Positions 11,501 to 24,660 of a stretch of DNA of 64,000 nucleotides are shown here, one piece after another. The stretch covers positions 21,707,737 to 21,771,736 of the forward strand of contig OY992537.1 of the NCBI GenBank assembly GCA_963921195.1, given 5' to 3'. A model generated the notes under the pieces. It worked only from the letters and a program-made list of their open reading frames with translations, had not been told where the DNA came from and ran no database searches. The translations under genes and the position numbers were made by a program. How positions within the stretch are numbered: the stretch's first letter is position 1; each line of letters opens with the position of its first letter. This DNA comes from Pegoplata infirma (Eukaryota > Arthropoda > Insecta > Diptera > Anthomyiidae).

Positions 11501-14460
11501 GAAAAATGTCTCAGAATCTGAGACTTTTTCTATAAGAAAAATGTCTCAGAATCTGAGACTTTTTCTATAAGAAAAATGTCTCAGAATCTGAGACTTTTTC
11601 TATAAGAAAAATGTCTCAGAATCTGAGACTTTTTCTATAAGAAAAATGTCTCAGAATCTGAGACTTTTTCTATAAGAAAAATGTCTCAGAATCTGAGACT
11701 TTTTCTATAAGAAAAATGTCTCAGAATCTGAGACTTTTTCTATAAGAAAAATGTCTCAGAATCTGAGACTTTTTCTATAAGAAAAATGTCTCAGAATCTG
11801 AGACTTTTTCTATAAGAAAAATGTCTCAGAATCTGAGACTTTTTCTATAAGAAAAATGTCTCAGAATCTGAGACTTTTTCTATAAGAAAAATGTCTCAGA
11901 ATCTGAGACTTTTTCTATAAGAAAAATGTCTCAGAATCTGAGACTTTTTCTATAAGAAAAATGTCTCAGAATCTGAGACTTTTTCTATAAGAAAAATGTC
12001 TCAGAATCTGAGACTTTTTCTATAAGAAAAATGTCTCAGAATCTGAGACTTTTTCTATAAGAAAAATGTCTCAGAATCTGTGACTTTTTCTATAAGAAAA
12101 ATGTCTCAGAATCTGAGACTTTTTCTATAAGAAAAATGTCTCAGAATCTGAGACTTTTTCTATAAGAAAAATGTCTCAGAATCTGAGACTTTTTCTATAA
12201 GAAAAATGTCTTAGAATCTGAGACTTTTTCTATAAGAAAAATGTCTCAGAATCTGAGACTTTTTCTATAAGAAAAATGTCTCAGAATCTGAGACTTTTTC
12301 TATAAGAAAAATGTCTCAGAATCTGAGACTTTTTCTATAAGAAAAATGTCTCAGAATCTGAGACTTTTTCTATAAGAAAAATGTCTCAGAATCTGAGACT
12401 TTTTCTATAAGAAAAATGTCTCAGAATCTGAGACTTTTTCTATAAGAAAAATGTCTCAGAATCTGAGACTTTTTCTATAAGAAAAATATCTCAGAATCTG
12501 AGACTTTTTCTATAAGAAAAATGTCTCAGAATCTGAGACTTTTTCTATAAGAAAAATGTCTCAGAATCTGAGACTTTTTCTATAAGAAAAATGTCTCAGA
12601 ATCTGAGACTTTTTCTATAAGAAAAATGTCTCAGAATCTGAGACTTTTTCTATAAGAAAAATGTCTCAGAATCTGAGACTTTTTCTTTAAGAAAAATGTC
12701 TCAGAATCTGAGACTTTTTCTATAAGAAAAATGTCTCAGAATCTGAGACTTTTTCTATAAGAAAAATGTCTCAGAATCTGAGACTTTTTCTTATAGAAAA
12801 ATGTCTCAGAATCTGAGACTTTTTCTATAAGAAAAATGTCTCAGAATCTGAGACTTTTTCTATAAGAAAAATGTCTCAGAATCTGAGACTTTTTCTATAA
12901 GAAAAATGTCTCAGAATCTGAGACTTTTTCTATAAGAAAAATGTCTCAGAATCTGAGACTTTTTCTATAAGAAAAATGTCTCAGAATCTGAGACTTTTTC
13001 TATAAGAAAAATGTCTCAGAATCTGAGACTTTTTCTATAAGAAAAATGTCTCAGAATCTGAGACTTTTTCTATAAGAAAAATGTCTCAGAATCTGAGACT
13101 TTTTCTATAAGAAAAATGTCTCAGAATCTGAGACTTTTTCTATAAGAAAAATGTCTCAGAATCTGAGACTTTTTCTATAAGAAAAATGTCTCAGAATCTG
13201 AGACTTTTTCTATAAGAAAAATGTCTCAGAATCTTAGACTTTTTCTATAAGAAAAATGTCTCAGAATCTGAGACTTTTTCTATAAGAAAAATGTCTCAGA
13301 ATCTGAGACTTTTTCTATAAGAAAAATGTCTCAGAATCTGAGACTTTTTCTATAAGAAAAATGTCTCAGAATCTGAGACTTTTTCTATAAGAAAAATGTC
13401 TCAGAATCTGAGACTTTTTCTATAAGAAAAATGTCTCAGAATCTGAGACTTTTTCTATAAGAAAAATGTCTCAGAATCTGAGACTTTTTCTATAAGAAAA
13501 ATGTCTCAGAATCTGAGACTTTTTCTATAAGAAAAATGTCTTAGAATCTGAGACTTTTTCTATAAGAAAAATGTCTCAGAATCTGAGACTTTTTCTATAA
13601 GAAAAATGTCTCAGAATCTGAGACTTTTTCTATAAGAAAAATGTCTCAGAATCTGAGACTTTTTCTATAAGAAAAATGTCTCAGAATCTGAGACTTTTTC
13701 TATAAGAAAAATGTCTCAGAATCTGAGACTTTTTCTATAAGAAAAATGTCTCAGAATCTGAGACTTTTTCTATAAGAAAAATGTCTCAGAATCTGAGACT
13801 TTTTCTATAAGAAAAATGTCTCAGAATCTGAGACTTTTTCTATAAGAAAAATGTCTCAGAATCTGAGACTTTTTCTATAAGAAAAATGTCTCAGAATCTG
13901 AGACTTTTTCTATAAGAAAAATGTCTCAGAATCTGAGACTTTTTCTATAAGAAAAATGTCTCAGAATCTGAGACTTTTTCTATAAGAAAAATGTCTCAGA
14001 ATCTGAGACTTTTTCTATAAGAAAAATGTCTCAGAATCTGAGACTTTTTCTATAAGAAAAATGTCTCAGAATCTGAGACTTTTTCTATAAGAAAAATGTC
14101 TCAGAATCTGAGACTTTTTCTATAAGAAAAATGTCTCAGAATCTGAGACTTTTTCTTTAAGAAAAATGTCTCAGAATCTGAGACTTTTTCTATAAGAAAA
14201 ATGTCTCAGAATCTGAGACTTTTTCTTATAGAAAAATGTCTCAGAATCTGAGACTTTTTCTATAAGAAAAATGTCTCAGAATCTGAGACTTTTTCTATAA
14301 GAAAAATGTCTCAGAATCTGAGACTTTTTCTATAAGAAAAATGTCTCAGAATCTGAGACTTTTTCTATAAGAAAAATGTTTCAGAATCTGAGACTTTTTC
14401 TATAAGAAAAATGTTTCAGAATCTGAGACTTTTTCTATAAGAAAAATGTTTCAGAATCTG
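5596..14460 (+). repeat. 35-bp satellite array 1, forward block
   Basis: About 253 tandem units of 35 bp run almost without interruption. A unit is the 17-bp palindrome gtctcagaatctgagac followed by tttttctataagaaaaat. Most units are identical. Rare variants change one base (tcttagac, gtcttagaa, gtttcag) or lose a T in the T run. A few units have ctttaag or cttatag instead of ctataag (for example 7230, 12685, 12790, 14155, 14225). Such uniformity means recent amplification or strong homogenisation. There are no spacers and no coding capacity. Confidence 0.98.
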
Positions 14461-15548
14461 AGACTTTTTCTTATAGAAAAATGTCTCAGAATCTGAGACT
14501 TTTTCTTATAGAAAAATGTCTCAGAATCTGAGACTTTTTCTTATAGAAAAATGTCTCAGAATCTGAGACTTTTTCTTATAGAAAAATGTCTCAGAATCTG
14601 AGACTTTTTCTTATAGAAAAATGTCTCAGAATCTGAGACTTTTCTTATAGAAAAATGTCTCAGAATCTGAGACTTTTTCTTATAGAAAAATGTCTCAGAA
14701 TCTGAGACTTTTTCTTATAGAAAAATGTCTCAGAATCTGAGACTTTTTCTTATAGAAAAATGTCTCAGAATCTGAGACTTTTTCTTATAGAAAAATGTCT
14801 CAGAATCTGAGACTTTTTCTTATAGAAAAATGTTTTAGAATCTGAGACTTTTTCTTATAGAAAAATGTCTCAGAATCTGAGACTTTTTCTTATAGAAAAA
14901 TGTCTCAGAATCTGAGACTTTTTCTTATAGAAAAATGTCTCAGAATCTGAGACTTTTTCTTATAGAAAAATGTCTCAGAATCTGAGACTTTTTCTTATAG
15001 AAAAATGTCTCAGAATCTGAGACTTTTTCTTATAGAAAAATGTCTCAGAATCTGAGACTTTTTCTTATAGAAAAATGTCTCAGAATCTGAGACTTTTTCT
15101 TATAGAAAAATGTCTCAGAATCTGAGACTTTTTCTTATAGAAAAATGTCTCAGAATCTGAGACTTTTTCTTATAGAAAAATGTCTCAGAATCTGAGACTT
15201 TTTCTTATAGAAAAATGTCTCAGAATCTGAGACTTTTTCTTATAGAAAAATGTCTCAGAATCTGAGACTTTTTCTTATAGAAAAATGTCTCAGAATCTGA
15301 GACTTTTTCTTATAGAAAAATGTCTCAGAATCTGAGACTTTTTCTTATAGAAAAATGTCTCAGAATCTGAGACTTTTTCTTATAGAAAAATGTCTCAGAA
15401 TCTGAGACTTTTTCTTATAGAAAAATGTCTCAGAATCTGAGACTTTTTCTTATAGAAAAATGTCTCAGAATCTGAGACTTTTTCTTATAGAAAAATGTCT
15501 CAGAATCTGAGACTTTTTCTTATAGAAAAATGTCTCAGAATCTGAGAC
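14461..15548. repeat. 35-bp satellite array 1, hybrid block
   Basis: About 31 units keep the forward first palindrome (gtctcagaatctgagac) but carry the second palindrome in reverse orientation (tttttcttatagaaaaa instead of tttttctataagaaaaa). The block is uniform and lies exactly between forward and fully reversed units, so it is an intermediate unit type that was itself amplified. Confidence 0.9.
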
Positions 15549-16850
15549 AGATTCTGAGACATTTTTCTTATAGAAAAAGTCTCAGATTCTGAGACATTTT
15601 TCTTATAGAAAAAGTCTCAGATTCTGAGACATTTTTCTTATAGAAAAAGTCTCAGATTCTGAGACATTTTTCTTATAGAAAAAGTCTCAGATTCTGAGAC
15701 ATTTTTCTTATAGAAAAAGTCTCAGATTCTGAGACATTTTTCTTATAGAAAAAGTCTCAGATTCTGAGACATTTTTCTTATAGAAAAAATCTCAGATTCT
15801 GAGACATTTTTCTTATAGAAAAAATCTCAGATTCTGAGACATTTTTCTTATAGAAAAAATCTCAGATTCTGAGACATTTTTCTTATAGAAAAAGTCTCAG
15901 ATTCTGAGACATTTTTCTTATAGAAAAGTCTCAGATTCTGAGACATTTTTCTTATAGAAAAAGTCTCAGATTCTGAGACATTTTTCTTATAGAAAAAGTT
16001 TCAGATTCTGAGACATTTTTCTTATAGAAAAAGTCTCAGATTCTGAGACATTTTTCTTATAGAAAAAGTCTCAGATTCTGAGACATTTTTCTTATAGAAA
16101 AAGTCTCAGATTCTGAGACATTTTTCTTATAGAAAAAGTCTCAGATTCTGAGACATTTTTCTTATAGAAAAAGTCTCAGATTCTGAGACATTTTTCTTAT
16201 AGAAAAAGTCTCAGATTCTGAGACATTTTTCTTATAGAAAAAGTCTCAGATTCTGAGACATTTTTCTTATAGAAAAAGTCTCAGATTCTGAGACATTTTT
16301 CTTATAGAAAAAGTCTCAGATTCTGAGACATTTTTCTTATAGAAAAAGTCTCAGATTCTGAGACATTTTTCTTATAGAAAAAGTCTCAGATTCTGAGACA
16401 TTTTTCTTATAGAAAAAGTCTCAGATTCTGAGACATTTTTCTTATAGAAAAAGTCTCAGATTCTGAGACATTTTTCTTATAGAAAAAGTCTCAGATTCTG
16501 AGACATTTTTCTTATAGAAAAAGTCTCAGATTCTGAGACATTTTTCTTATAGAAAAAGTCTCAGATTCTGAGACATTTTTCTTATAGAAAAAGTCTCAGA
16601 TTCTGAGACATTTTTCTTATAGAAAAAGTCTCAGATTCTGAGACATTTTTCTTATAGAAAAAGTCTCAGATTCTGAGACATTTTTCTTATAGAAAAAGTC
16701 TCAGATTCTGAGAAAATTTTCTTATAGAAAAAGTCCCAGATTCTGAGACATTTTTCTTATAGAAAAAGTCTCAGATTCTGAGACATTTTGCTTATAGAAA
16801 AAGTCTCAGATTCTGAGACATTTTTCTTAAAGAAAAAGTCTCAGACATTT
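15549..16850 (-). repeat. 35-bp satellite array 1, reversed block
   Basis: From tctgagacagattctgagac (15541-15560) onward the units are the reverse complement of the forward units: gtctcagattctgagac with atttttcttatagaaaaa. There are about 37 units, including a few with aaaatctcag (15785-15875). At the junction one palindrome is shortened and the spacer is missing, so the breakpoint lies inside a unit. Confidence 0.95.
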
Positions 16851-16985
16851 TTCTCAGATTACAAGACATTTTTCCAGTAGAAAGTATGTCAGATTCTGAG
16901 ACATTTTTCCCAAGGGAAACGTATCAGAATCTGACACAATGAAAAAATGTCTTGTAATCTGGGTGTTTTTCTTACAATCTGATAT
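16851..16985 (-). repeat. Degenerate right edge of satellite array 1
   Basis: The units decay here: agattacaagacattttt, then gtcagattctgagacattt, then tcagaatctgacacaatg. Decayed edge units next to a uniform core are typical of arrays homogenised by unequal exchange. The repeat is lost after about 16985. Confidence 0.75.
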
Positions 16986-17034
16986 AAAAGACTGGTTCCA
17001 TTTAAAATAGCATAGGCAATCAGCCGATGGTGGT

Positions 17035-19118
17035 TCAATTTATCCAAAAATTAACATATCCATTCTTCTGATTTTTATTGAATTTCGGTTTTTGTTTTTT
17101 AGTCGAAATTGTGAATGGTTCGCGTTTTATCGCTGTTCAAAGTTGGTATTTTGCCACAATTTTATGAGAAATACATAATGTTTAAATGATCGTATCTTTG
17201 GAACGCATCATCCGATTATCACGAAATAAAGCGCAAAATAATCGTTATGTCCTGTACTTAAAATACAATTTTGAAAAAGGATAGAATGCTTAGCAAAAAG
17301 GATATTGAAAGTAAAAAAATGTCCTTGATTTGCAAATATCTCAAAATGCGTATCTTTAATTTCCTTTATTTTTTTCACATATAGCCCAAAATGTACTTAA
17401 CAACATATGCAAATCCTAAATTGGGGTGATAAGCGGTTTAATTGTAAACGCGGTTTCATGAAACGCCTTATTGATTTTTGTTAATAACTCTCGTTTACAA
17501 ATGAAAAACAATTTCTGCGCACTAACCGCGAATAATTTTTTTATATGTATTTTTGATCGCTAAACTCAAAAATTTCATTAAAACAACATTTCGCGAATAC
17601 ATTTTTGTCAAATGAATTTTTAGCGTTTTTTGGAGGTATTTTAACTATTTTGCTTATATCTTAAGTTCTGTTTATCTGATCTTCTCGCAATAAAAACCAA
17701 ACTAAAGATAATCAAATTTCCAACAAATCCTACATTCAACATTTTTTCATCAGTTCATAGCTTTACGCGCAAATAATTTTTTTAGCGTTATTTGGAGGTA
17801 TTTTGACTATTTTTCTTATATCTTGAGTTCCGTTCATCTGATCTATTCGCAATAAGAACCAAATTAAAGACAATCAAATTTCCAACAAATCCTTCATTCA
17901 TTATTTTTATATCAGTTCATAACTTTACGCACAATAGGGAAACAAGGAAAAACTATTTTTTATTAACAAAGCTCATTTTTTAAAAATTTTAAAAACAGAA
18001 ATTGTAAAAAATTATAATTTTTTTTTGTATTTTATCATGTATATTCATAAAATTTGTGATAACTTCGGAGTAAACCTATAGATTTTCATCAAATCAACTT
18101 TATTATATTTCTAAATGTTCAGGCTTTGCAGATAAATAAAAAGATGTAATTAATTGCAAAGATTTCTTTTTTTTAAATGATTTGTTAATCAAAAAACTTA
18201 TTTTAGTCATATGTTTGCCTATTGAACGGAAAGCTTTGAACTGATAAATGATGAATGTAGGATTTGTTGGAAATTTGATTGTCTTTAATTTGGTTCTTAT
18301 TTCGGAAGGATCAGATAAACGTAACTCAAGATATAAGAAAAATAGTCAAAATACCTCCAAATAACGCTAAAAAATTTGTTTGCGCGTAAAGCTATGAACT
18401 GATGAAAAAATGATGAAACTAGGATTTGTTGGAAATTTGATTGTCTTTAGTTTGGTTTTTATTGCGAGAAGATCAGATAAACAGAACTTAAGATATAAGC
18501 AAAATAGTAAAAATGCCTCCAAAAAACGCTAAAAAATTAATTAAACAAAAATATATTCGCGAAATGTCGTTTTAATAAAATTTTTGAGTTTAGCGATCCA
18601 AAATACATACAAAAAAATTATTCGCGGTTAGTGCGCAGAAATTGTTTTTCATTTGTAAACAAGAATTATTAACAAAAATCAATTAGTCGTTTCATGTAAC
18701 CACGTTTATAAACAAACCGCTTATCACCCCAATTTGGGATTTGCATATGTTGTCAAGTATATTTTGGGCTATATGTGCAAAAAAATATAGGAAAATTAAA
18801 GATACGCATTTTGAGATATTTGCAAATTAAGGACATTTTTTTAAATTCAATATCCTTTTTGCAAAGCATCCTATCCTTTTTCAAAATTCTATTTTAAGTA
18901 CAGGACATAACCATTATTTTGCGCTTTATTTCGTGGCAATCGGATGATGCGTTCCAAAGATATGATCATTTAAACATTGTGTATTTATCATACAATTGTT
19001 GCAAAACACCAACTTTGAACAGCGATAAAACGCGAACCATTCACAATTTTTACTAAATAACAAAAACCGAAATTCAACAAAAATCAGAAGAACATACATA
19101 CCAATTTTTAAGACAATT
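17035..19118. mobile_element. Foldback element with ~0.9-kb inverted arms
   Basis: The left arm (17035-17945) and right arm (18222-19118) are reverse complements with scattered differences. Shared phrases include aatggttcgcgttttatcgc / gcgataaaacgcgaaccatt, ttggaacgcatcatccgatt / its complement, and taagtacaggacataac. Each arm holds a tandem duplication of about 170 bp (around 17617-17935 on the left), marked by tttggaggtatttt and aatcaaatttccaacaaatcc. The 280-bp centre is AT-rich. There is no transposase frame and no clear target duplication. The structure is foldback-like; the superfamily is unknown. Confidence 0.85.
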
Positions 19119-20310
19119 AAAATAGGTAAGGCCGAAAAAGTGTTTTTTTGTAGTCAAAAATTTTGGAATTCTTCTAAAATAAGTGCCTCCCATAAAATAT
19201 TTTATGCATAGAACATTTAATATCGTGGAAAATTGCGTTGAAAAAATTTTTGTGTTTTGGTATTAATGTCGGCAAAATCATACGAAATATTTAAGGAAAA
19301 AGCTTCCTTATACGTTATATGTTTAAATAAGTTGATGGTGGTGGCGGTTCCTTTTTTGTGGTTTTCATTTCATAAAGATTGGTAAAGCTTAATCTTTTCT
19401 GAAGATGTTTTGGTTAAGGATAACAACACCTTTTTTTTTTATAATGATGAGGTCTGAGCGATGAAGATGCTGATCGCTTTAACACGCCTACTTTCACAAT
19501 TAATTGAACACTTTTTTTTTGCAGAATCTTTGAACAAAAAATTCTCAAACAAAAAAATGTAGAAAACGCCTTAAAAAAGGAAGTTTATTTTTTGCTTAAA
19601 AAAATCTTTGTGATAACCTACAGGTGTAAAAAAATTTGCAACTTCAAAAAAATCCTCATCATTAAAAATAATCACTAATGATCTGTGTGGAGTTTTTTTA
19701 CACATGGCGTCTAAAGGTCTCTAAAAATTAAAAATATGAATTATTAATATTAATTTAAATATGACGGCATTTTGTCTACCAATTATGAGTTTTTTTTTTT
19801 AATTTTAAATTTTTTTTTTTTGTCAAAATAATTTTAGGCCACCTTAAGAGATTTTTCTTTTTAATATCTGTTGATCATCTTGATATCTTGTGGTGTATTT
19901 AAAGATCTTTATTTTTTAAAAAAAATTTATTTTCTTCTCTTTTTGTGTCATTGTGTTATTGTCTTTTTCATAATTTATGTGAATTATTAAAATAAAAACT
20001 CAAAATTGTTTTGTAGCATTTCATAAAAACATAAATACATAAATATCTTGTATTGTTATGATTTTATTGTGTAAAAGATCACTTGTAAAATGTTTTAACG
20101 ATCGTGATTTGTGGAATAAGATAAAATTTCACTTTTTTTTTGTTTGGGTCGTTCAAAAATTTAAACACGTTTTAATTTTCGTAGCATTGACAAGCATGTC
20201 AAATTGATTTTTGGGTTTTTTTCATAAGAGCTAGTTAGAAATTCTATATTGAAATGTTTTTATTTATAAATTGATCGATTGAGCAAAGTTAATAAATTAT
20301 TAAGGGGATT
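19119..20310. other. No gene; AT-rich intergenic or intronic DNA
   Basis: Poly-T and poly-A runs and AT-rich sequence with no frame longer than chance, no repeat I could link to others here, and no RNA gene signal. It looks like ordinary fly non-coding DNA. Confidence 0.5.
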
Positions 20311-20920
20311 CAGCTAATAGAAAGAAACCCTTTTTTATGAAAATTTTCACATCAAAATGGCTAAATCTAGTGAACAGTATACAATTTTTTAAAGAAAAAC
20401 TTTAATTACAATTTAAATCTTAAATTGTAATTAACTAAAACAGATACAACAAAAAATACCAAAATCTGGTGATCATAAAAATATAATTTTTGCATGATTT
20501 TTTTAAATTTGATTGCAATATAAACTTTACCTTAAGGAGTTACAGCGAAATCTGGTGATTGCATTTTTTACCTAAGCTAAAGAAAATACAACGAAAATAG
20601 CAAAATCTGGTGATCAGCATCAAGAAATATTTTTTGTATGAAATTTCTCATAAAAAGATATTTACTAAAGGAGATACGTTGAAAATATGCAAATATGCAT
20701 CGAAATTCTGATATTATGAAATTAAAAAAAAAATACATGTAATTCAAACTCAAAGAGACACAGCAAAAATAGCCACATCTAGTTATCAGCATTAAAATTC
20801 AAAAAACTTTAATTGTTGTTTAAATACAATTTTTGTATAAAATTTTTCAAAACAAATGCAATTATAGCAATTTTAACCTTAACTAAAGAAAACACAGCAA
20901 AAATAGAAAAAGAGTAATCA

Positions 20921-21405
20921 CCCAGCAAAATACCCATTACCAGTAATGGGTTTTGTAATCCGAAACAACTGTTAATAACTAGTAACTTATTGAATGAAAC
21001 ACTAATTATTTTAACAAAGGCGGGAGACAAAAATAACTAGTGAAGAGTATGGAGATAAATAAGTAGTTACTGCCTCGAATTACAAATAAGGAGTAAAAAC
21101 CCATTACCAATAAGAAGTAAAATAATTAGTTAATTAAAACTTCTAAAATTTAACTTGTTTTTACTAAAACTTAAAAATTGCGTAATTTTTATTAAGTTTT
21201 TAAGTACTTTTTAAGTAATTGAATTGTGAAGGTTAAAAACTGCAAGTGCAAGAAGATATAATTAGTAAGAGGTGCTTTTATAACATATTACTGAGAAGTA
21301 GTTACTTTTGGGCTTAAAATAATGTTAATGGTATTGGGTACTCATTATAAATAATGTACTTGTTAATGATTACTTTTCACAACTCATTACCATGTTTTTG
21401 CTGGG
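20921..21405. mobile_element. CCCAGC...GCTGGG MITE inserted in tandem repeat
   Basis: The element begins cccagcaaaatacccattac and ends catgtttttgctggg. It sits inside the repeat phrase 'aatcagcatc', which reads aatCA-[element]-CAgcatc. The empty site is therefore visible in neighbouring repeat units and the duplication is the dinucleotide CA. The interior is rich in short attac/gtaat inverted motifs. The same family recurs at 45462, 45697 and, disrupted, at 30022-36804. It has no coding capacity. Confidence 0.85.
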
Positions 21406-22531
21406 CAGCATCAAAAATCTATTTTTAAATTAAAATTACTCAACTTTAATTGCAATGTAAACTTCTACTAAGAAGGTAGAAGCGAAGGTATCGAAATATG
21501 GTGATCAACATCAAAAATCTAATTTTATAAAACAGATCATATTGAAATTTAAACCTTTACAAAAGGAAATCCAGCAAAAATTCAATAATCAGCATCAAAA
21601 ATTAATTTTTGTATGAAATTTAAAAAGTATTAAAAAGAATGGTACAATTATTTGTATGAAATGTCTCAAAAAAAAACTTTAATTACAATTTAAAAACAAC
21701 TTTGGTTGTAATTTAAACCTTATCTAATGGAGATACAGCTAAAATATCAATTTTTATATGAAATTGAAAAAAAAAACTTAAATTGGAATTTAAACCTCAA
21801 CTAAAGCAGATACATCAAATATAACAAATTCTGGTGATCAACATCAAATTATTTTTTTGTAATTTATTATTAAAATTAATCAGCAACAAAAAACAATTTT
21901 TGTATGAAATAAAAAAAATTAGTGCAATTTTAACCTTAACTAAAGGATATTCCGCGAAAACAGCAAAATCTGGTAATCAGCATCAAAAAAAAATTTTTTT
22001 TATGAATTAAAAAAAAAAAAATAAACCTTTACCAAAGGCAATTCAGAGAACATAACAAACTATGATGATCGCCATCAAAACTCTACTTTTTAATAAAATT
22101 TTTCAAACAAAAACTAAACTAAATTACAATTTAAAACTTAACTGAAAAACACACAGCGAAAATAGTCGAATTCTGTAATAAAAAACCCTTTTTTATATAA
22201 AATTTAAAAACAAGACTTCAATTGCAATGTTAATTTTTTTTAAAAAAGATACGGAGAAAGTAGCGAAATCCAGTGATCACCTTAAAATTTTTTTTTTAGT
22301 ATGAAATTTTTCAAAAAAAAAAAATAGCCAAATTTGGTAATCAGCATTAAATATTAATTGTTTTATGATTAAAAAAATAAATCCGGTGATCACCTTAAAC
22401 ATTTTTTTTTTGTATGAAATTTTTCAAAAAAAAAAAATGCGAAAATAGCCAAAATTGGTAATCAGCATTAAATATTATTTTTTTTATGATTTAAAAAAAA
22501 AAAAAATCCGGTGATCACCTTTAACAATTTT

Positions 22532-23358
22532 TTATACCCTCCACTCTAGTTATAGAGGGTATATATTAGTTTGTCATTCCGTGTGTAACACCTCGAAATA
22601 TTGGTCTAAGACCCCATAAAGTATATATATTCATGATCCTCGTTCGATTCTAAGACGATCTAGCGATGTCCGTTTATCCGTCCGTCTGTCCGTCTGTCTG
22701 TCTGTTGAAACACGTTAACTTTTGAAAGACTTTACGTAGGCTCCTGAAGTTTAGCATATATGTTGGGCATTTACCTGGTCAGGTTGGTGTTGCAATTCAG
22801 CGAAATCGGTCAAGTGGTTCAAAAGTTATGAGCAAAAGAGTGTATTTCGGCAAGGGTTTTTTACAAATTTACCAGATAAAAAACACGATAACTTTCAATT
22901 CTGAGGTTGCTGAAGCTTGGCAAATATATTTGTCGTTCCTTTTGGCTGTTTCGTATTGAATTTCAGTCAAATCGGTCCAGTGGTTCAAAAGTTATTAGCA
23001 AAACAGTAAATTTCAGATTCGCCTCACCTTAAATTCACGTGTTGAAAACCCGTTAAACATGTTTTAAAAACATTGGTAAGTCACAAAATATTTTACAACG
23101 CATTTTTGTCACTCAAAAATATTTTTACACTTAAAGAAAAAAAAAATACACTCGAAAAAAATTTTCAACTCAAAAAAAAATTTAGTAAATTATTTTTTTT
23201 TTCAAAAATTAGTTAAAAAAAAAGTGTTTTTACACAAAACAAAATATTTCTAATCAAAAATGTTATTTTTTCACTCTAGAAAATTTACTATAACTTAAAA
23301 AGGGTATTATGGAGGGTATTTATAGATTCGGTCAAGTCGAATTTAACTTTTCTACTTG
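22532..23358 (+). mobile_element. TTATACCC...CTACTTG dispersed repeat, copy 2
   Basis: It has the same head (ttataccctccactctag), tcattccg block, GTCTGTC tract, aaatcggtccagtggttc phrase and tail (agattcggtcaagtcgaa...ctacttg) as the copy at 4541. It interrupts the degenerate tandem repeat: the phrase aaatagccaaatttggtaat occurs on both sides of it. It is about 80 bp shorter than copy 1, through differences in the A/T-rich segment. No coding capacity. Confidence 0.8.
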
Positions 23359-23640
23359 TTTTATATTAAATTTTTCCAAAAAAAAATAGCGAAAATAGCC
23401 AAATTTGGTAATCTGCATTAAATATTAATTTTTTTTTATGATTTAAACAAAAATAATAAATTGAAATTTAAACTTTAACTAAAAAAGAGATACGATAAAA
23501 ATAGCAAATTCTGTTGATCATAATTTCCAAAAAAAATTTAATTGGAATTTAAACCTTAACTAAAAGAGATACAGTGAAAATAGCTAATTCTGGTGATCAG
23601 CATCAACAAATCTATTTTTGTATAAAATTACATTTTGAGT

Positions 23641-24303
23641 AGGGTTTTTAAAGCTCGAGGTCATTATTTCCTTTACTAATTAAAACTTTGATATTCTCAT
23701 ACAATAATTTTCAAAAAAAAAAAATGTTTCTGTTTTAAATTTATTTATGTTGATAATTTTTTTCAAGACTTATTGTTAGTCGGCAAGTGTTTCGGAATTT
23801 TCTAGATTCTATTGTCAAGAATATTTAGCCCTGTACAACAAAATGTTCAAAGAAAAGTATTAATACATTTTAAACTCTACATTCATTGAGAATTATAAGA
23901 AGAAAATTTTACAATCTCTTAGTAAGATCCCTAGCGTCAAATAACCAAAAATCAATAATCATGTGTAAATCTATTGTTAATAGTTTCTTGATCTTACTAT
24001 TTCGTGATCTTACTATTTTTTCACAAATTTTTTTTCAAAAAATTTTTTTTTAATAAAGTTATTTGCAATAATTTTTTAACATAGTGGATAGAATCCATAC
24101 ATTCCGGCAATGCTGAATATAAATTTGACATTTGCCCATAGAAAAATGTATACATATTCGTTTGGAAAACTGCTTTCTATTACAAAATGTTTATACTTAA
24201 TGGCCCGTACCACAAGAAAACAAAAAGTCAATTTTAACAAAAGTTTTATTTCAAATTTTCAATACATTTTTTGAAAGTCGATTTTAAGAACAAAAACAAT
24301 TTA
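23641..24303. other. No gene; begins with a dispersed repeat fragment
   Basis: At about 23625-23690, attttgagtaggg...gctcgaggtca matches the reverse complement of 3741-3800. The remainder is AT-rich with long T and A runs (24020-24060) and shows no frame or RNA gene. Confidence 0.45.
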
Positions 24304-24660
24304 TACCCAATTAGAAATTTTGTCTTTAAGACAATGTCAGTAATGATTCATCAGGAAGTAGTCAGCAAGTGAATAAATTTTACTAAAGACAACTTAATGA
24401 CATGTCATAATTTTGGTCGGAGCTCCCCAAGTTTTATAAATGTACTGACTTGTCATATAAGTTGTCTTATCAATTTAGAAAAATCATGTCTTTAATGCTG
24501 ACAATTATATATCAAATCCGACCCATCACTAAAAATTTTTTTGCGATGTAAAATCGATGTAATTTTGTTTAATCCTTTAAAACTCTTTTAATTTACTTTG
24601 TAATTGAAAAAATAAAATTTAATTGGTCTTAAAACAATAAAAATTTTTTTTTAAAAATCC

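Larger units (their letters stand above)
20311..23640 (+). repeat. Old degenerate tandem repeat, unit ~110-150 bp
   Basis: The phrases ggtgatcagcatcaaaaat, tttttgtatgaaatttttca, ttgcaatttaaacc, ttaactaaaggagataca and gcgaaaatagcaaaatctg recur in this order throughout, with heavy substitution and length change. This is an ancient tandem array, unlike the uniform 35-bp arrays. It is interrupted by the elements at 20921-21405 and 22532-23358. Short frames at 20577-21030 are products of the repeat. Confidence 0.8.

Noticed and set aside
5596..16850. Direct repeats of 35 bp, superficially like a CRISPR array
   Set aside because: Units are contiguous with no unique spacers, there are no cas genes, and the surrounding DNA is clearly eukaryotic.
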